From Massilia sp. MS-15 (GTDB taxonomy: Bacteria; Pseudomonadota; Gammaproteobacteria; Burkholderiales; Burkholderiaceae_D): a DNA stretch of 64,000 bases. Positions 1-7,638 of the stretch are shown here, in pieces. Location of the stretch: NCBI RefSeq assembly GCF_020176695.1, contig NZ_JAIWIA010000001.1, forward strand, positions 310,001 to 374,000. Reading direction: 5' to 3'. How positions within the stretch are numbered: the first letter of the stretch is position 1; each line of letters opens with the position of its first letter. Position numbers and translations under genes: made by a program. Under the pieces are notes generated by a model, which had not been told where the DNA came from, ran no database searches, and worked only from the letters and a program-made list of their open reading frames with translations.

Positions 1-477
1 TTCGTGGTCGGCCATCGGCACCGTCAGGATCGATTGCGAGCGGTAGCCGAAGCTGGCGTCGAAGCGGCGGATGCCGGAAAAATTGAACACGTCGGCCTGG
101 TAGACATCTTCGATGTTCACCGACTGGTGGAAGTTGGCGGCATAGGCCGCCACCGAGCTCACGTTCTGGTTGCCGTGGCCGTCGTAGAGCGGCACCGGTG
201 CCATCGCGATCGGCGCGCCATGCACGCCGCCCTGGCAGATGCCAAGGGTGTCGTAGATCGAGATGTGGAAGCACAGGTGGCTGCGGTCTTCGCTGGGACG
301 GTACAGGGTACCGCCATCGGCGCCTGTCATGTGCTTGGCGACCCGCAGAATACGGTCGAGCAGCGGGTCGAGCGGGTCGAGCCGGGCGGCGGAGCCGTGC
401 ATGTACCCGAGCGCCAGGCTGACCTCGGTCAGCTGGTGCAGGCGCTGCGCAATCTGCTCGGGGTTCAGCTCATCCAT
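1..477 (-). CDS. GAF-domain signalling protein, N-terminal part only
   Basis: The gene reads leftward and leaves the window at base 1, so only the first 159 residues are seen, beginning MDELNPEQIAQ. The visible part is a GAF-like sensory domain: a short helical lead, then RVAKHMTGADGGTLY (about residues 45-59), a central YDGHGNQNVSSVAAY segment and the typical GAF ending FGYRSQSILTVPM near the edge. GAF domains bind small ligands or act as dimeric sensors. In bacteria this type usually precedes an HD-GYP, cyclase, kinase or phosphatase output domain, which lies outside the window, so the activity cannot be named. An in-frame ATG 21 bases upstream (at 498) is an alternative start. Neither start has a clear Shine-Dalgarno sequence. 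A minus-strand TTGACA at 519-524 could be part of the promoter. Confidence 0.7.
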   Translation of the reverse strand, partial: MDELNPEQIAQRLHQLTEVSLALGYMHGSAARLDPLDPLLDRILRVAKHMTGADGGTLYRPSEDRSHLCFHISIYDTLGICQGGVHGAPIAMAPVPLYDGHGNQNVSSVAAYAANFHQSVNIEDVYQADVFNFSGIRRFDASFGYRSQSILTVPMADHE

Positions 478-789
478 GATGGTGGTTCTGCGATACATAC
501 CATTACAGCAATTTTATTTGTCAAAAAGCAATTTTACGCAGTGTAGCTTTCTTGTGTCCGGCTGTATATGGGCATTGGGTAAATAGCCCGACAATTACAA
601 ATTTGAGACGCTTTTCAGGACAAACCCGCGATGATGATTTGATGTTCAAAAGCATAACGATCAATGCGCGGACGCCTTGCATCCTGCCGGCGCGCCAAGG
701 AATTGCCGCCCTCACCGATAACAAGACGGTCAGGTTGGCTTGCCTCAGGTAGTTGCGCTACCTGCCTTCCATCCTTCAGGAGAAGTTTG
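478..789. other. Divergent intergenic region
   Basis: No gene is supported in these 312 bases. They separate the leftward GAF gene from the rightward lipoproteins, so they should hold both promoters. Visible elements are a minus-strand TTGACA (519-524), a small hairpin with arms CAGGTAG (746-752) and CTACCTG (758-764), and an AGGAGA ribosome-binding site just before the first lipoprotein start at 790. Short ORFs here show no family resemblance. Confidence 0.5.
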
Positions 790-1038
790 ATGAAATACCT
801 GCCTCTTTCCGCGGCCCTCGCCCTGGTCTTCAGCCTGGCCGGCTGCGCCACCGAAACCCCGGCCAATGGCGAGAAAGTCGTTCGCGAAGAAGCCTATGCG
901 CCGGTCGGCACCATGATTCCACGCAAGAACGGCACCGGGCTGGGCGCCGCGCCGATCACCGCGGTCAGCAAGACCGCCGTCGAGAACGCCCGTGCGATGC
1001 AGTCGAACGGCATCGCCGGCCTGCCGGCCCAGCCTTGA
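790..1038 (+). CDS. Small lipoprotein, paralogue 1 of 3
   Basis: An 82-residue predicted lipoprotein of unknown function. It has a short Lys-containing N-terminus, a hydrophobic stretch and the lipobox LAGC at residues 17-20, so the mature protein should begin at a lipid-modified Cys and sit in the envelope. The mature part is short and carries the motif YAPVGTMIPRKNGTGLG, shared in altered form by the next two genes (Y-x-P-T/V-G-x-x-I-x-R-K-x-G). It ends with a segment containing TAVENARAM, also shared. The start at 790 is preceded by AGGAGA at a good distance; a longer in-frame reading from 664 has no such site and would bury the signal sequence. A strong terminator follows at 1072-1102, so it is probably transcribed on its own. 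Confidence 0.8.
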   Translation: MKYLPLSAALALVFSLAGCATETPANGEKVVREEAYAPVGTMIPRKNGTGLGAAPITAVSKTAVENARAMQSNGIAGLPAQP

Positions 1039-1071
1039 AGCGGCGCGCGGGCGCGCCCTGTCCGGTAGCGG

Positions 1072-1102
1072 AACCAGGCGCGGCAACGCTCCTGGTTTTT
1101 TT
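1072..1102 (+). terminator. Rho-independent terminator after lipoprotein 1
   Basis: Perfect 7-bp stem AACCAGG / CCTGGTT with a 12-base loop and a T run (T6-7). It lies 34 bases after the first lipoprotein's stop codon. Confidence 0.85.
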
Positions 1103-1206
1103 GCGCCCGCGCTCCATCCTGACAGGGTAATTGCAGGTCGAAGAGCCAAAAAAAGGTTTTTTACCTTGATGTAACACTACAATGGCTGAGGCCAGTTTCA
1201 GTAATC

Positions 1207-1235
1207 GGCGATCCATGCATGGCGCCTGGATCGCC
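1207..1235 (+). promoter_or_regulatory. Leader hairpin before lipoprotein 2
   Basis: Arms GGCGATCCA (1207-1215) and TGGATCGCC (1227-1235) form a perfect 9-bp stem that ends a few bases before the AAGGAGGTG ribosome-binding site of the second lipoprotein. It could shape translation or transcript stability; no function is shown. A weak TACAAT -10-like element lies upstream at 1178-1183. Confidence 0.4.
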
Positions 1236-1256
1236 CTTGAAAGGAGGTGAGCGGTG

Positions 1257-1502
1257 ATGAAGAACATTCTTGGCTTGGGCCTGACATTGGCCTGTGGCAT
1301 GCTGGCCGGCTGCGCCAGCCCGGGTTCCAACCCACCGGGCGCGAAGGTCGCCGATACCAGCGGCTATGCGCCGACCGGCACCTTTATCAAGCGCAAGGAT
1401 GGCGAGGGGCTGGGTCCGACCCTGATCGGCACCGTTCCCAAGCAGGAGACCGAGAACGCGCGCGCCATGATGTCCTCGGGACAGGGTTCACGCTACTGGT
1501 AA
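1257..1502 (+). CDS. Small lipoprotein, paralogue 2 of 3
   Basis: An 81-residue predicted lipoprotein of unknown function, clearly related to its neighbours. It has the signal sequence MKNILGLGLTLACGMLAGC with lipobox LAGC, a mature segment with YAPTGTFIKRKDGEGLGP, and ETENARAMM near the end, matching the VENARAM of paralogue 1. It has a very strong ribosome-binding site (AAGGAGGTG, 1241-1249). GTG at 1254 directly precedes the ATG at 1257; the ATG is preferred on spacing. Only 53 bases separate it from paralogue 3, with no terminator between, so the two probably share a transcript. Confidence 0.8.
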   Translation: MKNILGLGLTLACGMLAGCASPGSNPPGAKVADTSGYAPTGTFIKRKDGEGLGPTLIGTVPKQETENARAMMSSGQGSRYW

Positions 1503-1555
1503 GCCAGGGGCGGCAAGCGCCTCTCACAAATCGACAGAAAAGGAGCAGTACCAAG

Positions 1556-1789
1556 ATGAAGAAGTTGATGATGGCCGCCGCGGCCAGCACCCTGCTGGGC
1601 GGTTGCGCCTACTACGCTCCATCCGCGGGCGAGAACGTGGCGGCGGAAGGACGCTATGTCCCCACCGGCAGTAATATTCCACGCAAGAAGGGCGAAGGCA
1701 CGAGCGTGGTCAGCACCATGAGCGCCGTCGAGCTTGAAAGCGCGCGCATGAATCCGGGCACGGCGCCAGAACTGCCGCCTGGCCAGTAA
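1556..1789 (+). CDS. Small lipoprotein, paralogue 3 of 3
   Basis: A 77-residue predicted lipoprotein of unknown function. It has the signal sequence MKKLMMAAAASTLLGGC with lipobox LGGC, then YVPTGSNIPRKKGEGTS, the third version of the family motif, and VELESARM corresponding to the ENARAM of the other two. The start at 1556 follows AAGGAGCAG at about 8 bases. A longer in-frame reading from 1247 would run through the second gene and is not credible. The gene ends at the bidirectional terminator 1857-1891, facing the phosphate transporter. Confidence 0.8.
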   Translation: MKKLMMAAAASTLLGGCAYYAPSAGENVAAEGRYVPTGSNIPRKKGEGTSVVSTMSAVELESARMNPGTAPELPPGQ

Positions 1790-1856
1790 GCCACTACGCC
1801 GCGCGCCCGGCAAGACGCGGAAGGCGGCGTCCGGTCCGCCCATCTGCTGATCGCGA

Positions 1857-1891
1857 AAAACAAAAGGCCAGGAATCCTGGCCTTTTGTTTT
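1857..1891. terminator. Bidirectional terminator between lipoprotein 3 and pit
   Basis: AAAACAAAAGGCCAGG and CCTGGCCTTTTGTTTT are perfect inverted arms around AAT. T-rich tails on both strands suit the convergent genes on each side. Confidence 0.9.
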
Positions 1892-1915
1892 GGTGGCCCG
1901 CCACAGCGGGCGCGC

Positions 1916-2926
1916 TTACATGATATGGGTGCCGATCCACCAGGCAATCGCAGCCATGAAGGCGGATGCCGGGATGGTGAAGATCCAGGCCCAGACGATG
2001 TTGCCCGCCACGCCCCAGCGCACCGCTGAGGCTTTCTGCGAGGCGCCCACGCCGACGATCGCGCCGGTGATGGTGTGGGTGGTCGAGACCGGGATGCCGA
2101 AGAAGCTCGACATCAGGAGGGTCATGGCACCGCCGGTTTCCGCGCAGAAGCCGCCGACCGGCTTGAGCTTGGTGATCTTCTGGCCCATGGTCTTGACGAT
2201 GCGCCAGCCGCCGAACAGCGTGCCGAAGGCGATCGCCGCGTAGCAGGAAATGATGACCCAGGCCGGCGGATGCGTATCGCTGGCGCTGACGTAGCCGGCC
2301 GCGATCAGCAGCATCCAGATGATGCCCATGGTTTTCTGCGCATCGTTGCCGCCGTGACCCAGCGAGTAGGCGGCGGCCGAGACCAGCTGCAGGCGGCGGA
2401 ACCAGGTGTCGACCTTGCGCGGGGTCGATTTCACGAACAGCCAGGACACGATCAGCATGATGATCGAACCCAGCACGAAGCCGAGCAGCGGCGCCACCAC
2501 GATGAAGGCCACGGTCTTGATCAGGCCGCCGGAGACCAGCGAGCCGGTGCCGGCCTTGGCCACGGCCGCGCCGACCAGGCCGCCGATCAGGGCGTGCGAG
2601 GACGAGGACGGGATGCCGTAGTACCAGGTGATGATGTTCCAGGTGATCGCCCCGACCAGGGCGCCGAAGATCACGTAGTGGTCGACCACATGCGGGTCGA
2701 TGGTGCCCTTGCCGATGGTCTGGGCGACTTTCATGTTCACCACGAAGATGGCGATGAAATTGAAGAAGGCAGCCATGGCCACCGCGTGCTGCGGCTTGAG
2801 GACACCGGTCGACACCACGGTGGCGATCGAGTTCGCCGAATCGTGGAAGCCGTTCATGAAGTCGAACACCAGTGCCAGCAGCACCAGGAAGCCCAGCACG
2901 TAAATGCTGATGGTTATAGTTTCCAT
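1916..2926 (-). CDS. pit: Inorganic phosphate transporter, PiT family
   Basis: A 336-residue polytopic inner-membrane protein that imports phosphate, probably as a metal-phosphate complex driven by the proton gradient. The two inverted PiT halves are visible: the N-terminal signature FDFMNGFHDSANSIATVV (about residues 19-36) and the second signature GHGGNDAQKTMGI in the middle, with a third Asn-poor but conserved PVSTTHTITGAIVG near the C-terminus. The start METITISIYVLG at 2926 puts the first membrane helix at the N-terminus. An in-frame extension to 3238 runs into the upstream gene and is rejected. It lies 35 bases downstream of the DUF47 gene, the usual PiT partner, so the two form a transport/regulation operon. 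Confidence 0.93.
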   Translation of the reverse strand: METITISIYVLGFLVLLALVFDFMNGFHDSANSIATVVSTGVLKPQHAVAMAAFFNFIAIFVVNMKVAQTIGKGTIDPHVVDHYVIFGALVGAITWNIITWYYGIPSSSSHALIGGLVGAAVAKAGTGSLVSGGLIKTVAFIVVAPLLGFVLGSIIMLIVSWLFVKSTPRKVDTWFRRLQLVSAAAYSLGHGGNDAQKTMGIIWMLLIAAGYVSASDTHPPAWVIISCYAAIAFGTLFGGWRIVKTMGQKITKLKPVGGFCAETGGAMTLLMSSFFGIPVSTTHTITGAIVGVGASQKASAVRWGVAGNIVWAWIFTIPASAFMAAIAWWIGTHIM

Positions 2927-2961
2927 GTTTATTCTTGTTGTGCGCGTGGCGCGGTTGACCG

Positions 2962-3588
2962 TTACGCGTTTTCGACGATGATGCCTTCGACAATGTTCGC
3001 CACGTCTTCGCAGCGGTCGGTGACGGTCTCGAGGATCTCGTAGATCGCTTTCATCTTGATCAGGTTGCGCACGTCCGGCTCGTCGCGGAACAGCTTGGAC
3101 ATGGCGGCGCGCATCACGTGGTCGGCATCCGACTCGAAGCGGTCGATCTCTTCGCAGATGGCGACGATCTTCTGGGCGTTGCCCATGTCGTGCAGCAGGG
3201 AAACGGCTTCCTGTACCTTCTTGCAGGCCGACAGGCACAGCTCGGCCAGGCGTGCCGCTTCCGGGGTCACCGCGTGCAGGTCATACAGCGACACGGTCTG
3301 GGCTGCGTCTTCCATCATGTCGAGGATGTCGTCCATGCTGGTGATCAGCTTGTGGATGTCGTCGCGGTCGATCGGGGTGATGAAGGTCTTGTGCAGCAGG
3401 TCGACGGTGGTGTAGGTGATCTTGTCCGCCTGTTTCTCGATGCTCTCCACCGCATGGGTGCGGTTTTCCAGGTCGTCGAAATGGGTCATCAGGCCGACCA
3501 TTTCCTGCGCACCTTTCACGCACAGCGCGGCGTGCTGGTTGAACAGGTCGAAAAATTTGCCCTCCTGGGGCATCAGGCGTCCAAACAT
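2962..3588 (-). CDS. DUF47 family PhoU-like protein
   Basis: A 208-residue all-helical protein of the PhoU/DUF47 type. It begins MFGRLMPQEGKFFDLFNQHA, characteristic of the family, and contains repeated acidic metal-binding-like segments such as DDIHKLITSMDDILDMMEDAA (the E/DxxxD pattern of PhoU). Members coupled to Pit are thought to modulate phosphate uptake. A GGAGAAC ribosome-binding site precedes the start. It is the first gene of the two-gene operon with pit. Confidence 0.9.
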   Translation of the reverse strand: MFGRLMPQEGKFFDLFNQHAALCVKGAQEMVGLMTHFDDLENRTHAVESIEKQADKITYTTVDLLHKTFITPIDRDDIHKLITSMDDILDMMEDAAQTVSLYDLHAVTPEAARLAELCLSACKKVQEAVSLLHDMGNAQKIVAICEEIDRFESDADHVMRAAMSKLFRDEPDVRNLIKMKAIYEILETVTDRCEDVANIVEGIIVENA

Positions 3589-3624
3589 ATTGTTCTCCGT
3601 TATGAATCTCTTGGGACTTCGCCA

Positions 3625-3646
3625 CCGCCGCCAGGACTGGCGGCGG
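3625..3646 (-). terminator. GC-rich hairpin downstream of dnaB
   Basis: Perfect arms CCGCCGCCAG / CTGGCGGCGG around GA, 29 bases after the dnaB stop. There is no T run on the minus strand, so it may stabilise the 3' end or act as an imperfect terminator before the DUF47 gene. Confidence 0.45.
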
Positions 3647-3674
3647 CAAAGTACATTGACTTCGAATGTGCGGC

Positions 3675-5060
3675 TTAGTCGCCCTGGTAGATGGCGAGGT
3701 TGCCGCTGTAGTTGCCAAACTTGGTATAGGAGCCGATCCAGGTAAGGCGAATCGCCCCGATCGGGCCGTTACGCTGCTTACCGATGATGATCTCGGCGGT
3801 TCCCTTATCAGGCGAGTCGGGGTTGTAGACCTCGTCGCGATACAGGAAAATGATAACGTCCGCATCCTGTTCGATAGCGCCCGATTCGCGCAGGTCGGAC
3901 ATGACGGGTCGTTTGTTGGGTCGCTGTTCCAGCGAGCGGTTCAGCTGGGACAGTGCGATGACTGGGCAATGCAGTTCCTTGGCCAGGCCCTTGAGCGAAC
4001 GCGAGATCTCGGAAATCTCGGCTGCCCGGTTGTCGCCCGGCTGGCTGCCCTGCATCAGCTGCAGGTAGTCGACGATGATCAGGCCCAGCTTGCCGCACTG
4101 GCGCGCCAGGCGCCGCGCACGGGCGCGCATCTCGATCGGGTTCAGCGCCGGGGTCTCGTCGATGTAGAGCTGGGCGTCGTTCATCTTCTGGATGGCGTGC
4201 GTCAGGCGCGGCCAGTCCTCGTCGTTCAGGCGGCCAGTACGCAGGCGGTGCTGGTCGAGCTGGCCGACCGAGCCGAGCATACGCATGGCCAGCTGGGCGC
4301 CGCCCATCTCCATCGAGAACACGGCCACCGGCAGGCCGGCTTCGATCGCCACGTTCTCGCCGATGTTGACCGAGAACGCGGTCTTGCCCATCGAGGGACG
4401 GCCGGCGACGATGACCAGGTCGCCCGGCTGCAGGCCCGAGGTCATGCGGTCGAGGTCGATGAAGCCGGTCGGCACGCCGGTGATCTCGCCCTGGTTCTCG
4501 CGCGAATACAGTTCGTCGATGCGCTCGACCACCTGGGTCAGCAGTGGCTGGATCGGGTTCCAGCCCTGCTGGCCGCGCGCGCCGGTCTCGGCGATCGCGA
4601 AGATCTTCGACTCGGCTTCGTCGAGCATCTGCTTGACTTCCTTGCCCTGCGGGTTGAAGGCGTTGCCCGAGATTTCGTCGGCCACCGTGATCAGGTTGCG
4701 CAGGATGCCGCGGTCGCGCACGATCTCGGCATAGCGGCGGATGTTCGCTGCCGAGGGCGTGTTCTGCGCCATCGCGTTCAGGTATTGCAGGCCGCCCACT
4801 TCCTCGGCCTTGCCCAGCATGTTGCAGGCTTCATAGACCGTGATCACGTCGGCTGGCTTGCCGGCGTTGATCAGGCGGACCATCTGTTCGAAGATGATGC
4901 GGTGGTCGTAGCGGTAGAAATCCTCCGCGTGCATGAAGTCGGCGATGCGGTCCCACGCGGCATTGTCGCGCAGGAGGCCGCCGATGACGGACTGCTCTGC
5001 TTCGATGGAATGCGGTGGGATGCGCAGGGAATCGACTTGCGGATCGGATGGGGAATTCAT
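3675..5060 (-). CDS. dnaB: Replicative DNA helicase DnaB
   Basis: A 461-residue protein close to the usual DnaB length (about 470). It is the hexameric 5'-3' helicase that unwinds the replication fork with primase. The N-terminal primase-interacting domain (about 10-120: RIPPHSIEAEQSVIGG) is followed by the RecA-like ATPase with Walker A GRPSMGKTA (220-228), the DYLQLM Walker B and the DLRESGAIEQDAD segment of the C-terminal domain. The start at 5060 (MNSPSDPQ) is preferred; ATG at 5069 adds three residues, and a longer reading to 5150 crosses the rplI terminator. It follows the rpsF-priB-rpsR-rplI operon, a common arrangement in betaproteobacteria, but is separated from it by a terminator. 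Confidence 0.95.
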   Translation of the reverse strand: MNSPSDPQVDSLRIPPHSIEAEQSVIGGLLRDNAAWDRIADFMHAEDFYRYDHRIIFEQMVRLINAGKPADVITVYEACNMLGKAEEVGGLQYLNAMAQNTPSAANIRRYAEIVRDRGILRNLITVADEISGNAFNPQGKEVKQMLDEAESKIFAIAETGARGQQGWNPIQPLLTQVVERIDELYSRENQGEITGVPTGFIDLDRMTSGLQPGDLVIVAGRPSMGKTAFSVNIGENVAIEAGLPVAVFSMEMGGAQLAMRMLGSVGQLDQHRLRTGRLNDEDWPRLTHAIQKMNDAQLYIDETPALNPIEMRARARRLARQCGKLGLIIVDYLQLMQGSQPGDNRAAEISEISRSLKGLAKELHCPVIALSQLNRSLEQRPNKRPVMSDLRESGAIEQDADVIIFLYRDEVYNPDSPDKGTAEIIIGKQRNGPIGAIRLTWIGSYTKFGNYSGNLAIYQGD

Positions 5061-5120
5061 GGCGGGCATTATACCGTTTCCGGTCATCCGGCTGAAATAA
5101 TTGGCGAGTTTCCAGGAATA

Positions 5121-5147
5121 AAAAAAGCCGGGCGAACCCGGCTTTTT
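5121..5147 (-). terminator. Terminator of the rpsF-rplI operon
   Basis: Symmetric AAAAAGCCGGG - CGAA - CCCGGCTTTTT directly after the rplI stop. The minus-strand transcript ends in a long U run. Confidence 0.9.
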
Positions 5148-5165
5148 CATTTATACAACAACTGC

Positions 5166-5618
5166 TTAGGCAGCTTCGCCCACCACCGCGATGGTGATTT
5201 CCGAGACGACGTCGGTGTGCAGCGCGACGGCGACCGGGAACTCGCCGGTGGTCTTCAGCGGACCGGTCGGCATGCGGACTTGCGACTTCTCGACGGCGAA
5301 ACCTTGCTTGCTCAGGGCTTCGGCGATGTCGAAGTTGGTGACCGAACCGAACAGACGGCCGTCCACGCCCGCCTTCTGGGCGATGGTGACGGTCATGCCG
5401 CTCAGCTTGTCGCCTTGCGCCTGGGCAGCCGACAGCTTTTCAGCTGCTGCTTTTTCCAGTTCGGCGCGCTTGACTTCGAACTCGGCCACGGCGGCCTGGG
5501 TGGCGCGGCGCGCCATCTTTTGCGGGATCAGGAAATTACGTGCGTAACCGTCCTTGACTTTGACGACGTCGCCCAGGTTGCCGACGTTGACGACTTTTTC
5601 GAGCAGAATAACTTGCAT
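5166..5618 (-). CDS. rplI: 50S ribosomal protein L9
   Basis: 150 residues, the normal length. The N-terminal RNA-binding domain begins [32 protein letters not shown], followed by the long central helix and the C-terminal domain with [17 protein letters not shown]9 binds 23S rRNA near the base of the L1 stalk. It is the last gene of the operon and ends at the terminator at 5121-5147. Confidence 0.97.
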   Translation of the reverse strand: MQVILLEKVVNVGNLGDVVKVKDGYARNFLIPQKMARRATQAAVAEFEVKRAELEKAAAEKLSAAQAQGDKLSGMTVTIAQKAGVDGRLFGSVTNFDIAEALSKQGFAVEKSQVRMPTGPLKTTGEFPVAVALHTDVVSEITIAVVGEAA

Positions 5619-5656
5619 GTTTTTTTCTCCAGGATTTCTAGCTGACGTGCCGCAAT

Positions 5657-5947
5657 TTAAGCGTTGTGCAGGTCGGTGTACGGCAGCAGCGCGAGGTAGC
5701 GTGCGCGCTTGATGGCGGTGTCGACCTGGCGCTGGTAGTGCGCCTTGGTGCCGGTCAGGCGTGCCGGCATGATCTTGCCGTTTTCCTGGACGAAGTCCTT
5801 CAGGGTGTCGACGTCCTTGTAGTCCACCTGTTCCACGCCTGCGGCGGTGAAGCGGCAGAATTTCTTGCGCTTGAACAGCGGATTCTGCTGTTTGCGCTTC
5901 ATTTTTTCTTTGGCTTTGTTTTTGTCGAACTTTTTACCGAATGCCAT
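5657..5947 (-). CDS. rpsR: 30S ribosomal protein S18
   Basis: 96 residues. It has a basic N-terminal extension ([21 protein letters not shown]), then [21 protein letters not shown] and the RNA-contacting [26 protein letters not shown]18 pairs with S6 on the platform of the small subunit, and the pair may bind the leader of its own mRNA (see 6726-6753). Confidence 0.97.
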   Translation of the reverse strand: MAFGKKFDKNKAKEKMKRKQQNPLFKRKKFCRFTAAGVEQVDYKDVDTLKDFVQENGKIMPARLTGTKAHYQRQVDTAIKRARYLALLPYTDLHNA

Positions 5948-5989
5948 TTTGAGGCTCCTGTATCTGTAATCTAAATAGGCCGGGTACTG

Positions 5990-6280
5990 TTACGCGGCAC
6001 TGAAATCAATGATGTGAAACACCAAGGCTTTGCTGTTGCGGTTCTTCCTTGCGAGGAATCCTTCGAAGCGGTAGGCGGCGCCGAGTTCAGCGCTTTCCAG
6101 CCTGCCTGAAATCTCGCCCGCGCCGAGCGCAGGGATTTCAAACGCGACCTGCCTTGCCACTCCGGCCTCGACCTGCTGCGAATCGTGCATCAGGATCGCG
6201 CCCACGATGGGGACGCCGGCCGGGGTGAAACGCAGTACGTCTCGCTCCGCGATGGTCGCGATGAGCTGGAACTGATTCAC
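5990..6280 (-). CDS. priB: Primosomal replication protein N (PriB)
   Basis: 96 residues with a single OB fold. It starts MNQFQLIATIAERDVLRFTPAG and ends KNRNSKALVFHIIDFSA. PriB is an SSB-like dimer that stabilises PriA on DNA during replication restart. Its place between rpsF and rpsR is the typical beta/gammaproteobacterial arrangement and links replication restart to ribosomal protein expression. Confidence 0.93.
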   Translation of the reverse strand: MNQFQLIATIAERDVLRFTPAGVPIVGAILMHDSQQVEAGVARQVAFEIPALGAGEISGRLESAELGAAYRFEGFLARKNRNSKALVFHIIDFSAA

Positions 6281-6307
6281 TGCGCTCTACGAATTCCCGA
6301 GAAAAAC

Positions 6308-6694
6308 TTAAGCAGCTGCGGCCGGGGCAGCGGCTGCTGCTTCTGCGCGGTGGCTCTTGGCTGCGTCTTCGCGCTGGACCGACTTCATCATCGGCGACGG
6401 TGCGGTTTCGGCCTTCTTCATCTTGACGGTCAGGTGACGCAGGACGGCATCATTGAACTTGAATGCGGTTTCCAGCTCGACCAGGGTCTCGTTGTCGCAC
6501 TCGATGTTCATGCAGATGTAGTGGGCTTTCGGCAGCTTCTGGATCTGGTACGCCATTTGACGGCGGCCCCAGTCTTCCACGCGATGGATGTTACCGCCGC
6601 GGCTGGTCACCGTGGTCTTGTAACGCTCGATCATCGCCGGAACTTGCTCGCTCTGGTCCGGGTGGACGATAAAAACGATTTCATAATGACGCAT
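6308..6694 (-). CDS. rpsF: 30S ribosomal protein S6
   Basis: 128 residues beginning [19 protein letters not shown]. The body [29 protein letters not shown] is diagnostic, and the Ala/Glu-rich C-terminal tail is longer than the minimal S6. The start at 6694 is set by AAGGAG about 7 bases upstream; the in-frame extension to 6730 is not needed. It is the first gene of the operon rpsF-priB-rpsR-rplI. Confidence 0.96.
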   Translation of the reverse strand: MRHYEIVFIVHPDQSEQVPAMIERYKTTVTSRGGNIHRVEDWGRRQMAYQIQKLPKAHYICMNIECDNETLVELETAFKFNDAVLRHLTVKMKKAETAPSPMMKSVQREDAAKSHRAEAAAAAPAAAA

Positions 6695-6725
6695 GCAACA
6701 CTCCTTGAGGACGTTTAAACAAATG

Positions 6726-6753
6726 CCCACCTCGGCGTCAAGACGAGTGTGGG
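6726..6753 (-). promoter_or_regulatory. Candidate S6:S18-binding leader hairpin
   Basis: In the rpsF mRNA leader, CCCAC (6749-6753) pairs with GTGGG (6726-6730). Inside, CTCGTC pairs with the GACG...AG side so that a CCG trinucleotide (complement of 6733-6735) is left as a bulge below a CTTG tetraloop. A stem with a bulged CCG is the known recognition motif by which the S6:S18 complex represses its own mRNA. Position, gene and bulge all fit; the fold was made by eye. Confidence 0.65.
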
Positions 6754-6768
6754 AAGGGAAAGCCTGAC

Positions 6769-6774
6769 ATTATA
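6769..6774 (-). promoter_or_regulatory. -10 box of the rpsF operon promoter
   Basis: Read on the minus strand, GGCTATAATG contains a consensus TATAAT about 75 bases before the rpsF start. No good -35 is visible. The leader starting just after it would contain the whole S6:S18 motif. Confidence 0.6.
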
Positions 6775-6840
6775 GCCGGAAAATCACGCGGATGGGAACC
6801 GGGACCTGGCTGTCATGGTCGCGATGGCGCCTTCGACTGC

Positions 6841-6854
6841 GTGGCGTACGCCAC
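6841..6854. repeat. 14-bp perfect palindrome
   Basis: GTGGCGTACGCCAC, between the divergent rpsF and lexA promoters. It could be an operator; no regulator can be named. Confidence 0.35.
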
Positions 6855-6929
6855 AATCGGGCGCACGCGACCCGCGTTGCAGCATTTTTTTGCAGTTTTC
6901 CCGTGTTTGCCCTTGCGCATCCGGGAATA

Positions 6930-6945
6930 CTGTACAAAAATACAG
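6930..6945 (+). promoter_or_regulatory. LexA (SOS) box
   Basis: CTGTACAAAAATACAG fits the CTGT-N8-ACAG consensus of proteobacterial LexA. It lies 32 bases before the lexA start and overlaps its promoter, as expected for autorepression. Confidence 0.9.
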
Positions 6946-6959
6946 TCTGCTCTTATAAC
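6931..6959 (+). promoter_or_regulatory. lexA promoter
   Basis: TGTACA (6931-6936) as -35 and TATAAC (6954-6959) as -10 are 17 bases apart. The -35 lies inside the LexA box, so bound LexA would block polymerase. Confidence 0.6.
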
Positions 6960-6977
6960 TCATGCCGTAGACCACCC

Positions 6978-7610
6978 ATGCTCAAGCTCACTGTAAGGCA
7001 AGAACAGATCCTGAACCTGATCAAGGAAGCGATCGAAAACACCGGCTTTCCGCCGACCCGCGCCGAAATCGCGGCCGAGCTGGGTTTCAAGTCGGCAAAT
7101 GCCGCCGAAGAACACCTGCAGGCCCTGGCGCGCAAGGGCGCCATCGAGATCTCGCCAGGCACCTCGCGCGGCATCCGCCTGGTTGGCGCCTCGGTCGAGC
7201 AGATCCCGATGCCGCCCCCGAATCTCATGATGTCGCTGCCGCTGGTCGGCCGCGTCGCCGCCGGTTCGCCCATCCTGGCCCAAGAACACGTGGAAGCCAC
7301 CTACTCCGTCGATGCCGCGATGTTCTCGGCCCGTCCCGACTTCCTGCTGAAGGTCAAGGGCTGGTCGATGCGCGATGCGGGCATCTGCGACGGCGACTTC
7401 CTTGCCGTCAAGAAAATCGACAGCGCCAAGAACGGCCAGATCGTGGTGGCGCGCCTGGGCGAAGAGGTCACCGTCAAGCGCTACCGCAAGACCGGAAACC
7501 TGGTCGAACTGCTGCCGGAAAATCCGGACTTCAAGGTCATCCAGGTAAAGCCAGAAGACGAGTTCGCGCTGGAAGGGCTGGCGGTCGGGCTGATGCGCAG
7601 CTGGCACTAA
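6978..7610 (+). CDS. lexA: LexA repressor
   Basis: 210 residues, a self-cleaving repressor of the SOS response. The N-terminal winged helix (1-70) includes [26 protein letters not shown]. The cleavage site is Ala95-Gly96 in GRVAAGSP, and the catalytic dyad is Ser130 ([13 protein letters not shown]) with Lys167 (EVTVK). The residue before the catalytic Ser is Trp129, where many LexA proteins have Met (GMSM). The start at 6978 gives the standard N-terminus [12 protein letters not shown]; an upstream in-frame extension would cross the promoter. It is preceded by its own SOS box. Confidence 0.96.
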   Translation: MLKLTVRQEQILNLIKEAIENTGFPPTRAEIAAELGFKSANAAEEHLQALARKGAIEISPGTSRGIRLVGASVEQIPMPPPNLMMSLPLVGRVAAGSPILAQEHVEATYSVDAAMFSARPDFLLKVKGWSMRDAGICDGDFLAVKKIDSAKNGQIVVARLGEEVTVKRYRKTGNLVELLPENPDFKVIQVKPEDEFALEGLAVGLMRSWH

Positions 7611-7638
7611 GGCTGAGACTGACACTAGCGGACTGCCT

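Noticed and set aside
3666-5645. 659-codon plus-strand open frame
   Set aside because: It lies antisense to dnaB and rplI, is rich in His, Arg, Asp and Val as expected for a shadow of GC-rich genes, and matches no family.
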